Source: a virus
Direction: 5' to 3' (one strand)
IMG/VR virus record: IMGVR_UViG_3300046689_000283
Location: 1 to 34,660 of that record
Length of the DNA: 34,660 bases
The position numbers and the translations under genes are program-made. This document shows positions 23,836 through 33,118 of this stretch, in pieces (the stretch's first letter is position 1; each line of letters begins with the position of its first letter). The notes under the pieces were generated by a model. It was not told where the DNA came from, did not search any database, and saw only the letters and a program-made list of their open reading frames with translations.

Positions 23836-26800
23836 ATGGATACCAAGAGCCTCAGCCCTATCGCGGGGACCAGCCTTAGGTCTCACCGCTCGTCGAAGAG
23901 TGCGGCCTTCACCGACAACTGGGCGCAGGCGCGGGGCGAACAGCACATCCTGACCGGCTACCACGTCAACGGGCTCGACCGTTTCCGCCACCTCCTCCAC
24001 TTTGACATGGGCGCAGGCACGTGGAGCGACGTGGACACCCTGCACTCGGCGGTCCTGCACACGTTCACCGCCGCCGACCACGCGGGCGTGGCCACCAAGA
24101 AGACGACCGTCAACAACTTCAAGGTGAACTACCACACCAAGTCGTGGGCCGAGGGCGGTGGCGGCGAGACGGTCTGGACCGGCGACATGGCGGCTGGCCA
24201 GTGTGAGGGCAACGACACCTACCGGGCGTACAAGAACGTCAGCGACATCGCCCTCCACGAGAACGTCCTCGATGTCACCGCCATCGTGCGGGCATGGGCA
24301 CCCAAGAGCGTGAAGTGGGCGTCGGGCGGGACCGGCTACGGCCACGCCAACTACGGCTTCCTGATGCAGGTCGGCGGCGGGAGCAGTGCGCAGAACGCGG
24401 TGAACATCGCGGCGCAGGCGTCGGACAACCACGTCAACACCGCCATCCGCCCGTTCCTCGTCCTCACCTACGACCGCAAGGGTGGACCGGGTCTGGTCAC
24501 GTTGACCGCACCGGACGGCGACATCGCTCGCGGGACCCCACAGTTCTTCACGGGCGAGTACGAGCCCGGTCGCGTGGGCGACAAGATTTCGTCGGTCGAA
24601 GTTCAGGTGACAGCAACCGGGGAGCCGACCAAGACATGGAAGACGACAGCCTCCAGCAACGACGTGGCGACATCTACTTTCTCGGTCGCAGTGCCCGTGT
24701 CGCTCAAATCAGGGACGCAATACAACTGGACGGCACGGGTCTACAACCAACGTGGGGAAGTGACACCCTATCCAGCCGTCGCACAGGTGCGGTGGACACA
24801 AGCAGCGGGTGGCCTGACGCTGCCGAGTCCGAGCGGGACGGTCCAGACCTTCGACTCGGTCCGCTTTCGAGCGATGTACACCCCCTCGGCCACAAGCCAC
24901 TCCCCAGCCTCAGCATGGAAAATCCAACTACGTACCCCACTCGCCCCTACGGACCCGACGTGGGGGGACAGCCTGCTCTGGGACACCGGCTGGCTGGTAG
25001 TCCCGCCGCCCCGACACGGGGTCAAGGAGTTCGAGACCTCATGGTCGGCGGCGACCCCGGCAGTCCTGCTGACGCAGGGGCTGTCGTCTCTGTACGGGGG
25101 ACCGGGCCTGCCCGCTGGGACCTACAACTTCAGGATGATGGCGCGGGACGCACTGGGGGCGTTCTCGGGCTGGCTGTACGGGACGGTGACCCTCGCCCAG
25201 CAGTACGTCCCACAGCCGGGGGACCTGCTCAACCTCAGTCGATACGGGGGGACGCCCCCGTTCCGTATCCGTATCTACGCCGTGGACAAGACGGCGGGCA
25301 AGGGTAGGGGACCGGGCACCCTTCTCGCCGAACTGACCGACGCCGCCAACGTCGGGGCCAGTGAGTTCTACAACACCGCCGGTGAGTTCTACTTCACCCT
25401 GCCCGCCATCCATCCGCAGGCAGCGGTCATCGAGCCGTACGAGTGTCACTACGAACTGCAGTTGCACACGGGGCAGGGCTGGCGTGGCATCGCGTTCGGG
25501 CTCATCACCGACTTCGATGCCACCGACGACGAGGTCGTCTTCTACGGGCAGGACTACCTCGCCGTGCTGGGTCGCATGGTGGAGGAGCGGTTCAGTTCGG
25601 TCGATGCCGAACTGACCGTCGATAAAGGTGGGGCCAAGTACGCCGACAAGGCCATCGACTTCATCGTCAAGGACCAGTTGACCAAGGAGCAGGCCAAGCC
25701 CAACAGCCCGCTGGGGTTCATCGCTGTCGGTGATGTGGCGGCAATGACCGAACACGTCACCATCTACGCCTCATTCAAGCAGCGGCTCCCGTTCATCGCC
25801 GGTCTCATCGACAGCAGCCGGGCTGGCACGGGGAGGGCAACCCGGCTCGTCGCCGAGCGTGATGTCAACGGCAACTGGAAGTGGCGGGTCCTGCTCAATC
25901 CCGGTGTCGTGCGCGACAACCTGCGGATGGAGTACGGCGGGCTGGTGCAGGGCTTCCGCACGGTGGCGTTCGGCGCGTGGGGCACGGCTGTCAACGCGAC
26001 CGGTCGCACGGTGCAGGGGCTGAAGGTCTACTCCGCCCGCTCCGTCGCGCCCGGTATCAGCGAGTCCACCTACGGGGCATGGCCCAGCACCACCCTGTTT
26101 CAGGACATCGACGACCTCAACGACCTGCAGCGCCGGTCTGCTCAGGCAGCGTCGAAGGTGGCCAAGGTCGGCAAGCAGTTGGGCCTCGGGCTGCGGGTCG
26201 GTGGGCTCAACGTCAAGGACTCGTGGGACATCACCGACCACATCCCCATGCACATCGTGCGCGGTGTCGTTGACACCACGCGCTTCGGCTCTGGCTACTG
26301 GACGGTCTGGGGCTGGACGTGGAACTCGCATCAGGACGGGCACTCGAACCTCGTCCTCTCTGTCCTGCCACGGGAGGACACGGTTCCCCCCAACCCCGAC
26401 CTCATCCCGTCTGCGCCCATCCTCGACATCCCCGAGTGGCAACTGAAGGACCACCCGCCGACCACCGACGACGACGGCATTTACTGGCTCGACACCGACA
26501 CGGGTCTGGTCTACGAGAAGCAGCCCGACGGGACGTGGGAGGAAACCGGTTCGATGGCCGGGCCACCGGGACCACCGGGACCAGCGTCGGGCATCGTCGG
26601 GCCGTACGCATGGATGGGCGTGTCGGCTGGCAGCATCGCCGACGGCGAGGTGGGGGCAGCAGTCACGGTCGTGGCTGGTGGGGCCAACACTCTGCAGGTT
26701 GCCAAGATTGACAGCGCCGCCCATGACCACACGGCTGCGTGGGGTTCGGTCGTTCCCGGCGACTTCATCATCTTGGACTTCACCCCGGCTGGGCTGCTGC

Positions 26801-28299
26801 GCCTGACGGTGACCGGACCTCCGACATCGGGCGGCATCTTCTACAACATCCCGGTCACGTGGCCGACGGCCACACCGCTCACACCCGTGCTGTACGCCAG
26901 CGTGAACGCATCCATCGCCATCCCCGGACCGACTGGTCCGGCTGGTGGGAGTGGACCGCCCGGACCGACCGGACCTCCGGGTCCTACCGGCGCGACCGGA
27001 AGCACTGGTCCCGCTGGCCCGACTGGTCCTGCGGGTGCGCCCGCCACCGTTGATGTCACACCGCCGCCGACTCCCGTCCTGAAGAGCGTCACCTCGCAGT
27101 CCATCCAGCAGGGAGATGGGAGTTCGCTCACGAACTTGGTGGCGGTCGTCGGCTACACCACCCCGCCTGTTGGTCTCACCGACCTCGACCAGTTCATCAT
27201 CCAGTCCACGCGCTTCGCCTCGGGCGGTGTTCCCGACTGGACCTTGGCCACCCAGTGGCAAGCGCAGAGCGCGGACAAGACCGGCACGCTCGACACGAAC
27301 ATCATCCAGCCGTCGGTCCTTGCCGCCACCACGTACTGGGTCCGGGCCTATGCGGTGGACTCGACCGGCAACCGACAGGCGACACCGTCGAATACCATCA
27401 CTCTCGTCACCGACTCGGACGATACGGGTCCGACTCCGCCGTCGGGCATCCAGACCTACCCCGGCAACAACACGTTCGCGGTCAACTGGGACCCGAACCC
27501 CGCACCCGACCTTGCGTACAACGAGGTCCAGTGGCGGGTGACGGGGTCGGGCGTGTCGTGGTCGTCGTCGCAGGTCTTGGGCACGGTCTTGGTCGTCGCC
27601 GGTGTGAGCAACGGTGCGTCCTATGACGTGCGCGTGCGCTCCGTGGACACGTCGGGCAACACGCTCAACGACACGGGCGCGGACGACACCGACGGCAACA
27701 ACATCTACGAGACGGTCAAGGTCGCCGACGCGGTCAACAACGGCGAGAAGGGTTGGGTCACCGGCGGCACGGTGAGCCCAACGGCCATCCCGGCGGACAC
27801 GCTGGTCTGGACCAACGCGATGATTGCCAACCTGTTCGCCGGGAAGTTGAGCGCCGACTGGCTGACGGCTGGCTCGCTGCATGTTGGTGCTGGCGTCGGG
27901 CAGGTGGTGGCAATCACCGTCGTGGACAGTGGGGGCAACCCCATCGGTACGTGGGACACCAACGGCATCGCGCTGCTCGACCCGACCGACCCGACCTACA
28001 AGATGACGCTCGACGAGGACGGGCTGTTCATCTGGGACCTGACCAATCCCGCCTTGCCGGTGGCGGTGGTGTCTATCACGCCGCTTGGTATCGACGCTTC
28101 GTCGGTCACCTTCGGCAAGATGCGCGGTGGGCACAACCTCGTGCAGAACTCCTCATTCGAGTTGGGTGCCTTCAGCGCACAGGCCACGACCAACAACACG
28201 TGGGACCTCGCCGCCGACTGGAACGCGGCGGGCTCGCGGCAGGGTGCTGACATCAACCTCACGACTGGGGCGTCAACCATCACCATGACGGCTATCTGA
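23836..28299 (+). CDS. Tail hub/fibre with DNRLRE, Gp37-like, collagen, FN3 modules
   Basis: This 1487-aa tail protein is modular. Residues about 22-214 resemble a DNRLRE/beta-sandwich domain (DRFRHLLHFDM, LDVTAIVRAWAP, YGFLMQV, RPFLVLTY). About 219-455 are Ig/FN3-like strands. About 460-850 match the Gp37/Tal-like hub of actinophage tails (VIEPYECHYELQLHTG, LITDFDATDDEVVFYGQDYLAVL, YWTVWGWTWNSHQDGHSN). Collagen-like Gly-X-Y repeats occur near 908-918 and at about 1031-1068. About 1075-1288 are two FN3-like units. The C-terminus has a WTNAMIANLFAGKLSADWL segment and breaks off in the middle of a NLVQNSSFELG carbohydrate-binding-like module. Positions about 24610-25250 use AAA, CAA, GAA and ACA codons more than the rest of the window, suggesting a recombined cassette. 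The stop overlaps the next ATG (TGATG). Confidence 0.78.
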   Translation: MDTKSLSPIAGTSLRSHRSSKSAAFTDNWAQARGEQHILTGYHVNGLDRFRHLLHFDMGAGTWSDVDTLHSAVLHTFTAADHAGVATKKTTVNNFKVNYHTKSWAEGGGGETVWTGDMAAGQCEGNDTYRAYKNVSDIALHENVLDVTAIVRAWAPKSVKWASGGTGYGHANYGFLMQVGGGSSAQNAVNIAAQASDNHVNTAIRPFLVLTYDRKGGPGLVTLTAPDGDIARGTPQFFTGEYEPGRVGDKISSVEVQVTATGEPTKTWKTTASSNDVATSTFSVAVPVSLKSGTQYNWTARVYNQRGEVTPYPAVAQVRWTQAAGGLTLPSPSGTVQTFDSVRFRAMYTPSATSHSPASAWKIQLRTPLAPTDPTWGDSLLWDTGWLVVPPPRHGVKEFETSWSAATPAVLLTQGLSSLYGGPGLPAGTYNFRMMARDALGAFSGWLYGTVTLAQQYVPQPGDLLNLSRYGGTPPFRIRIYAVDKTAGKGRGPGTLLAELTDAANVGASEFYNTAGEFYFTLPAIHPQAAVIEPYECHYELQLHTGQGWRGIAFGLITDFDATDDEVVFYGQDYLAVLGRMVEERFSSVDAELTVDKGGAKYADKAIDFIVKDQLTKEQAKPNSPLGFIAVGDVAAMTEHVTIYASFKQRLPFIAGLIDSSRAGTGRATRLVAERDVNGNWKWRVLLNPGVVRDNLRMEYGGLVQGFRTVAFGAWGTAVNATGRTVQGLKVYSARSVAPGISESTYGAWPSTTLFQDIDDLNDLQRRSAQAASKVAKVGKQLGLGLRVGGLNVKDSWDITDHIPMHIVRGVVDTTRFGSGYWTVWGWTWNSHQDGHSNLVLSVLPREDTVPPNPDLIPSAPILDIPEWQLKDHPPTTDDDGIYWLDTDTGLVYEKQPDGTWEETGSMAGPPGPPGPASGIVGPYAWMGVSAGSIADGEVGAAVTVVAGGANTLQVAKIDSAAHDHTAAWGSVVPGDFIILDFTPAGLLRLTVTGPPTSGGIFYNIPVTWPTATPLTPVLYASVNASIAIPGPTGPAGGSGPPGPTGPPGPTGATGSTGPAGPTGPAGAPATVDVTPPPTPVLKSVTSQSIQQGDGSSLTNLVAVVGYTTPPVGLTDLDQFIIQSTRFASGGVPDWTLATQWQAQSADKTGTLDTNIIQPSVLAATTYWVRAYAVDSTGNRQATPSNTITLVTDSDDTGPTPPSGIQTYPGNNTFAVNWDPNPAPDLAYNEVQWRVTGSGVSWSSSQVLGTVLVVAGVSNGASYDVRVRSVDTSGNTLNDTGADDTDGNNIYETVKVADAVNNGEKGWVTGGTVSPTAIPADTLVWTNAMIANLFAGKLSADWLTAGSLHVGAGVGQVVAITVVDSGGNPIGTWDTNGIALLDPTDPTYKMTLDEDGLFIWDLTNPALPVAVVSITPLGIDASSVTFGKMRGGHNLVQNSSFELGAFSAQATTNNTWDLAADWNAAGSRQGADINLTTGASTITMTAI

Positions 28300-31200
28300 T
28301 GGCATCCACCAGCGTCGGCAGCGAGGCGAGCGCAGCAGTCTGGGCGTCACCCGCGTACGGTGCCGGTCAGGGTGCCCACCTGCCGGTCGGCACGTGGGGC
28401 TCGACGCGCTACCGCTCGATGATGCGCTTCCCTGTCCCTGCTGGCTGGCAGGGCTGGACCTCCATCGACAGCGCGACCATCACCTTCTACATCACCGACT
28501 TCCAGCACGTCGGTGTGCGCAACTCCCAGATTTACTGCCGCCGCCTGACGGTCGCGGGGCTGTGGCTGCGCGGCGCTGGCTCGCAGTCCTGCGAGTCCGG
28601 CTTCAGTGGGAGCAACACCACCCAGTGGGCCGACACGTCGGGCTTCACGGGCACCGACCAAGTCCAGTTCTCGTCGGGCACCACCGCCAACCGGACGGTG
28701 ACCCTCGATGTCACGGCGGCTATCAGGTACTACTGGCAGAACAACGCATCGAAGATTGTGTTCGGGTTCGACCAAGTCTCGGGTTCGGACTACTCGGAAA
28801 TCTGGTCCGACCAGCACTCGAACTCCGTCGTCACCATCAACTACAGCGTCCAGTCGCCGCCTGTTGCCCCCACCCAGAACCTCCCTGCTGCCGGTGCTGC
28901 GTCCGCCACCCAGACACCGACCTTCACGTGGACCCACTCCGACCCACAGGGTGACCCGCAAGCGAGCGCACAGGTTCGGGTCTGGGATGCGACTGGCACC
29001 ACGCAGGTTGGTGCCACGCAGACGGTGACGGGCACTGGTGCCTCGCTGGTCTGGCCGACCGCGCTCCCTCGCGGTGTGTCCTACATGTGGGACGTGGCCA
29101 CGGCTGACGCCGCCAACGGGTATGGGCCGTTCAGTGCCAAGCGGGCGTTCAGCGTCAAGGCCAACCCGACCGTCACCATCGACACGACCCGGTACATGTC
29201 ACTCGTTGCGGGCGTGCCGCGCCTCACGGTGAAGTGGACCGTCGGGTCGGGGACCCAGTACAAGTACCGGGTCACGGCTCCGGGCTACGACTCAGGCTTG
29301 GTGACCTCGGGGGCCACGAGCCTGCTGCTCAGCACCCTTACCCTCACCAACGGCACGCCTGTTGCCGTCACGGTCTACGTCGAGACGAGCGACCCGCTGA
29401 ATGCGACGGCCACCCAGTCTTTTACGCCACGCTGGGGGCAGACCGTCCACCGGCGTGACCTCGGGGCTGCACCCACCAGTTGGGGCACGCCGGTCGTTGG
29501 CAGCACCGTGCCAGCGGGAGCCTCGCTCGTCATCGAGTACGGCTCCAGCGCCACGGCCACGGCCACACCCTCGCCCAACACGTGGTACTCGACCCTGTCT
29601 GGTGTGCCCAAGGCACGCTACGTCTTCTACCGGGCGACGTTCATCCCGTCCGCGACTGCTGGCCCGACGCTCGACAAGGTCACCATCCCGTCGTCCACCT
29701 CGGTCGAGGTCGCCGACAAGTGGTCCACCGTTCCCGGTGGGGCGTTCGTCCTCAACGCTGCTCAGGGCTTTGACATCGACACCAGCGAGTACGTGTACGG
29801 CTCACGTTCGATGCACTGCACGGTACCGGGAGTCGGTCCATACGCGATGTACTCCGCGCCCATTCAGGTCCGCGCTGGGAGGTCGTACATCCTGACCGGA
29901 CTGATGAAGTCGCTGGGCAACTCGGGTGCCCAGTTCAGGCTCGTTGACATCACCGGTTTGACCATCAGCAACCCTGATGGCACGGCCATCGCCAGCATCA
30001 TCGACCCGGTCACGATGCAGCAGGCTCTCTCGGGTGACGCCGACTGGTTCACGACCGACCAGCGTGATGTCAACCGCTACGCCACACCCATCTGGGTTGC
30101 GCCCAACGACACGACCGTGTTCGTGATGCTGCGGTCGGGCAACGTGGCTGGTGCCCAGTGCTGGTGGGACGGCATCAAGTTGGAGGAGTCCTCGGTCGCC
30201 ACGCCGTGGGGTCCGAGTGCGGTCGGTGCGGTCATCATCGACGCCGGTGGCGTGCAGGTTGACGGCTATGACGGCGGCATCCTGCGCTACCGGGGCACGG
30301 CTGGCGGTATCCGTGACCTCGTCGATGGTGGGGCCAACGGGCTGAAGTTCGGCGGTGACAGCAACCTCTGGTCGCCGATACAGGGCCACCTCCAGACCGA
30401 CGCCTTCATCGACACGCCGCGTGGGTTCATTCTGCCGGGTTCGATGGGGTCGGCCGACCTGCGGAACTTGGTGCCGAACCCCGGCTTCGAGACCCGCGAC
30501 CCGACCTCGTCGTGCAACTGCCGTGGCTGGATTGCGTCCAACGCTGCCCCGCGTGCCGACGCCCACAGTGTCTACACGCGCTCCGGTCAGGCGTCGTTGC
30601 AGGTGGCTGTGGGCGGAACGCAGACGTACGTCACGTCCGACCGCTTCCCGGTCGATGGTCTCACCGACTATCTCATCGGTGCGTGGGCGTGCGGCTACGG
30701 TCCGAACGGGGATGCCACCGCCAAGGTCGGCATCTCGGTGCGCTGGTACGACTATCTGGGCAACTCGGCTGGTGGCGACTCGGGCTTTGGGGCAGTCACG
30801 ACTGGCCAGACGCAGGCGTGGGTCCCGTTGAACCCGACGCAGGCTCTCGTCACGGCCCCGAGGACTGCCGTGTCGGCCATGTTCATCTTCACGATGCCGC
30901 CCGCTTCGGCTGGCACCCTCTATCTCGACGATGCCTCGATGGTGGAGGCAACCCAGTTCGCCGCACCGATGACGCGGCAGTTCTGGCTGGACATCGGGAA
31001 CGCGGGACTCGACGGTGGGACGCTGGTCACGTCGGGTGCGTCACCGAACCTTGCTCGTCAGGTCAGCCTCGCTGATGCCGCGACACAAGCGCTGTACTGG
31101 GTCGGCTTGATGCCCGCCGACGCCATCGCGGGCAACGTTGACCTCATTGTTCCGTGGCAGCCGGGGTCCACTGATGGAACGGCGCACTCCATCCGCTGGT

Positions 31201-31463
31201 CTATCACGACACGGACCATGAACGTCAACGCTGGCGCGGCTGGCGCAGGGACTACGGTCGCGGTCACCCCTGCTGCGTCCACGACCAGCACTGATGTCAT
31301 CCGGCAGGACACCATTCCGGGCATCACGATGGGCGGTGGTGCGTTCAACCCCGGTGACCGCTTCCGTATCCACCTTCAGCGCCTCGGTGCTGACGCTGCT
31401 GACACGTATGTTGGCGCGTGTAAGGTGCTGGGGCTGGGCATCTCGTACAAGGCGTTCAGGTAG
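28299..31463 (+). CDS. Receptor-binding tail fibre with carbohydrate-binding-like modules
   Basis: This 1054-aa protein starts at ATG 28299 within the stop of the hub gene. Residues 1-188 form a second DNRLRE-like domain (TRYRSMMRFPVP, VTLDVTAAIRYYW, SKIVFGFDQ). About 189-390 are Ig/FN3-like repeats (PTFTWTHSDPQGDPQASAQVRVWD). About 470-640 resemble a carbohydrate-binding module (SMHCTVPGVGPYAMYSAPIQV, quoted as SMHCTVPG and YAMYSAPIQV; CWWDGIKLEES). About 724-885 are a second one that begins NLVPNPGFE and ends TLYLDDASMVEA. The last 170 residues are a beta-rich tip ending GLGISYKAFR. Such modules bind host wall polysaccharide, so this is the best receptor-binding candidate. In related phages it may be fused to the hub protein; here the two are separate but overlapping frames. 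Confidence 0.7.
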   Translation: MASTSVGSEASAAVWASPAYGAGQGAHLPVGTWGSTRYRSMMRFPVPAGWQGWTSIDSATITFYITDFQHVGVRNSQIYCRRLTVAGLWLRGAGSQSCESGFSGSNTTQWADTSGFTGTDQVQFSSGTTANRTVTLDVTAAIRYYWQNNASKIVFGFDQVSGSDYSEIWSDQHSNSVVTINYSVQSPPVAPTQNLPAAGAASATQTPTFTWTHSDPQGDPQASAQVRVWDATGTTQVGATQTVTGTGASLVWPTALPRGVSYMWDVATADAANGYGPFSAKRAFSVKANPTVTIDTTRYMSLVAGVPRLTVKWTVGSGTQYKYRVTAPGYDSGLVTSGATSLLLSTLTLTNGTPVAVTVYVETSDPLNATATQSFTPRWGQTVHRRDLGAAPTSWGTPVVGSTVPAGASLVIEYGSSATATATPSPNTWYSTLSGVPKARYVFYRATFIPSATAGPTLDKVTIPSSTSVEVADKWSTVPGGAFVLNAAQGFDIDTSEYVYGSRSMHCTVPGVGPYAMYSAPIQVRAGRSYILTGLMKSLGNSGAQFRLVDITGLTISNPDGTAIASIIDPVTMQQALSGDADWFTTDQRDVNRYATPIWVAPNDTTVFVMLRSGNVAGAQCWWDGIKLEESSVATPWGPSAVGAVIIDAGGVQVDGYDGGILRYRGTAGGIRDLVDGGANGLKFGGDSNLWSPIQGHLQTDAFIDTPRGFILPGSMGSADLRNLVPNPGFETRDPTSSCNCRGWIASNAAPRADAHSVYTRSGQASLQVAVGGTQTYVTSDRFPVDGLTDYLIGAWACGYGPNGDATAKVGISVRWYDYLGNSAGGDSGFGAVTTGQTQAWVPLNPTQALVTAPRTAVSAMFIFTMPPASAGTLYLDDASMVEATQFAAPMTRQFWLDIGNAGLDGGTLVTSGASPNLARQVSLADAATQALYWVGLMPADAIAGNVDLIVPWQPGSTDGTAHSIRWSITTRTMNVNAGAAGAGTTVAVTPAASTTSTDVIRQDTIPGITMGGGAFNPGDRFRIHLQRLGADAADTYVGACKVLGLGISYKAFR

Positions 31464-31471
31464 GAGGAGCC

Positions 31472-31612
31472 ATGCACACCCCCGAGGACATCGCGTACAT
31501 CATCGGTCTGGTCATCGCGGTCATCGAGGTCATCCGCTCGCGTGGACTCAACTACCTCGCGTGGGCGGTGGGCATCATCTGCATCGGTCTGCTCTGGCAC
31601 ATCGTGGGGTGA
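31472..31612 (+). CDS. Small two-TM protein, holin candidate 1
   Basis: This 46-aa protein has a strong TAGGAGGAG ribosome binding site before ATG 31472. It has a short acidic N-terminus (MHTPED), a hydrophobic segment IAYIIGLVIAVIEVI (about 7-21), a charged turn (RSRGLN) and a second segment YLAWAVGIICIGLLW (about 28-42). Two spans in under 50 residues, just before another two-TM gene and a peptidase gene, fit a holin or antiholin controlling lysis timing. Its stop overlaps the next start by GTGA. It lacks the C-terminal positive cluster typical of holins, so it could be the antagonist of the pair. Confidence 0.6.
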   Translation: MHTPEDIAYIIGLVIAVIEVIRSRGLNYLAWAVGIICIGLLWHIVG

Positions 31613-31785
31613 ACTTGGACGTACACGAGGCAGCCCTCTGGGCCATCATCGCCATCTGTCTCGTTCTCATCGGGGCGTTGCTCACACCGGGGCAGGTCGG
31701 ACTCGACGAACGGAGTGCTGTCTTGGCTGCCATCGCGGCTGTACTCTTGGCCGTGGGTTGGCGCATCCGACGAAGGGGTGACTGA
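31609..31785 (+). CDS. Small two-TM protein with basic tail, holin candidate 2
   Basis: This 58-aa protein starts at GTG 31609, overlapping the previous stop as GTGA. Longer readings in this frame lack any ribosome binding site and cover the upstream gene. Segment 1 (LWAIIAICLVLIGALL, about 10-25) and segment 2 (SAVLAAIAAVLLAVGW, about 36-51) are joined by TPGQVGLDER, and the protein ends RIRRRGD. Two spans, a short polar turn and a basic C-terminus are the textbook shape of a class II holin. The stop overlaps the start of the peptidase gene (TGATG), so the lysis genes are translationally coupled. Confidence 0.65.
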   Translation: MNLDVHEAALWAIIAICLVLIGALLTPGQVGLDERSAVLAAIAAVLLAVGWRIRRRGD

Positions 31786-32735
31786 TGGCCCGGTCCTATC
31801 CATTCGGCAAGGTTCCTGCGTCGGTGGGCACGTGCATCACCGAGTCGTTCGAGCGCCCGATGGTGGACTGCGGCTACTGCTCCACCCAGTTCACCGCACG
31901 AACGGCTCGCGGTGGGGTCTCGTCCAACGGCAAGAGCGAGGGCCACCGTATCAGGGCTCTCGGTGGTAGGGCTCACTGGGCCGGGTCCAACGCCAGCGAG
32001 CAGCGCATCGGTGTGAAGAAAGCCCTCGGCGTGGACATGACCGCCATCCGCAAGACGGCGGTCGAGGCACGGGTGAAGCAGGGCTTTGCCGTCACCATCA
32101 GCCTCCAGTACATCCGCCTCCCCTCATACCTGAAGGTGCAGACCAACGACTTCGGCCACTGCGCCGTCCTGTTCGGGCACCGAGTCGAGAACGGTGTGAC
32201 CTACGTCGGCTACTTCGACCCGCTCTACGCGCAGGGCTCGCAGGGCACGTGGACCAAGTGGGCGGACATCGACCAAGCGTTGTGGGATGCGGGCCACAAC
32301 ACGACCGTCGTCAAGTACACGCCGCCCAAGCCGCCACCCGTTACCCCGCCGACGGGGAGCAGCACGGAGGATGACTACGTGACCACGCCCGCCAAGCCCA
32401 TGCAGGTGGATGTGCCCAAGGGCAAGTGGCTGTACACGTACAGCGACTTCCGCACCGACAACGGCAACGTCCAGATTGACCCCGCCCGCGACATGCCACT
32501 CGCTGGCTACACCAAGGGTGGGGACTACGCGGTGGGCTACGAGCCCAGCAGCAACGTGCCCACCAACCTGAAGGTGATGTACCTGAAGAAGGCGGACGGC
32601 ACGCTGAAGGCGTACCCGCCACCGGCTGCCCCGCCCGGTGCCCCGACCAAGGAGCAGATACTCGCCATCCGCAAGGCGGAGTACGAGCGGGTGACGCGGG
32701 GGTCTATCATCCAGCCACCTGCCATCCCGACGTGA
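31785..32735 (+). CDS. Putative endolysin, C39/papain-like cysteine peptidase
   Basis: This 316-aa protein starts at ATG 31785 in the stop of the holin candidate. Residues about 20-165 have the layout of a C39/papain-like peptidase: MVDCGYCSTQF with likely nucleophile C29, then FGHCAVLFGHR with H125, then GYFDPLY with D145. A TPPKPPPVTPPTG linker (about 178-190) leads to a C-terminal domain (about 200-285) with GKWLYTYSDFRTDNG and MPLAGYTKGGDYAVGYEPS, possibly a cell-wall-binding module. The last 30 residues are helical and charged. Position after two holin-like genes supports a peptidoglycan-cleaving lysin. It has no signal peptide, so it would need the holin. The peptidase fold is inferred from three motifs; a virion maturation protease is an alternative. 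Confidence 0.55.
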   Translation: MARSYPFGKVPASVGTCITESFERPMVDCGYCSTQFTARTARGGVSSNGKSEGHRIRALGGRAHWAGSNASEQRIGVKKALGVDMTAIRKTAVEARVKQGFAVTISLQYIRLPSYLKVQTNDFGHCAVLFGHRVENGVTYVGYFDPLYAQGSQGTWTKWADIDQALWDAGHNTTVVKYTPPKPPPVTPPTGSSTEDDYVTTPAKPMQVDVPKGKWLYTYSDFRTDNGNVQIDPARDMPLAGYTKGGDYAVGYEPSSNVPTNLKVMYLKKADGTLKAYPPPAAPPGAPTKEQILAIRKAEYERVTRGSIIQPPAIPT

Positions 32736-32742
32736 GGGGAAC

Positions 32743-32871
32743 ATGACCGACGAGCGCGACATCCCAGCGGATGAGCCCGAACCCGAAACCCCCATCGCCG
32801 ACGAGGACAAGGCCGAGGACGACCCCGACGACAAGCGTGATGTCGGTGTCGGCACCGACGAGGAGGGCTGA
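32743..32871 (+). CDS. Tiny acidic protein (42 aa)
   Basis: ATG 32743 follows GAGGGGAAC closely. The product is dominated by Asp, Glu and Pro (DEPEPETPIADEDKAEDDPDD) with almost no hydrophobic residues, so it is almost surely disordered. GGAGGG in its last codons serves as the ribosome binding site of the next gene. The function is unknown. It opens a run of tiny charged proteins with alternating net charge. Confidence 0.6.
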   Translation: MTDERDIPADEPEPETPIADEDKAEDDPDDKRDVGVGTDEEG

Positions 32872-32872
32872 C

Positions 32873-33118
32873 ATGACGTGGAGCGTGAGTGCATCGGGCC
32901 ACCACAAGACCGAGACGTGGCGGGACGAGGAGTACGAACTCCTCCGGGCGCTGGTCGAGTCGGTCGATGAGGACGCCAGCGTTGCCACCACATCGTTCAC
33001 GTTCACAGGCAACCACGTCAGCGCGACTTCGCTCGACGATGCGAAGGCGAAGTTGAACGCCTACGACACCGAAGAGGACGAGCCCGCCACCACGGAGAGT
33101 GAGACCAAGGAGACGTAG
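32873..33118 (+). CDS. Small acidic hypothetical protein (81 aa)
   Basis: ATG 32873 lies one base after the previous stop and behind GAGGAGGG. The first 60 residues could fold: TWSVSASGHHKTETW, an acidic helix EEYELLRALVESVDED, a strand SVATTSFTFTGNHVSA and a helix LDDAKAKLNAY. The tail is disordered and acidic (TEEDEPATTESETKET). A beta-alpha-beta arrangement of this size occurs in many phage proteins of unknown role. No motif allows a function. Confidence 0.6.
   Translation: MTWSVSASGHHKTETWRDEEYELLRALVESVDEDASVATTSFTFTGNHVSATSLDDAKAKLNAYDTEEDEPATTESETKET

Noticed and set aside
25771-28134. 787-aa minus-strand frame
   Set aside because: It is the antisense of the hub gene; the Arg/Gly repeats are the reverse reading of collagen-like Gly-Pro codons.
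32771-32872. Upstream start for the 81-aa gene
   Set aside because: The extra residues are an off-frame reading of the 42-aa acidic gene, and ATG 32873 has a better ribosome binding site.
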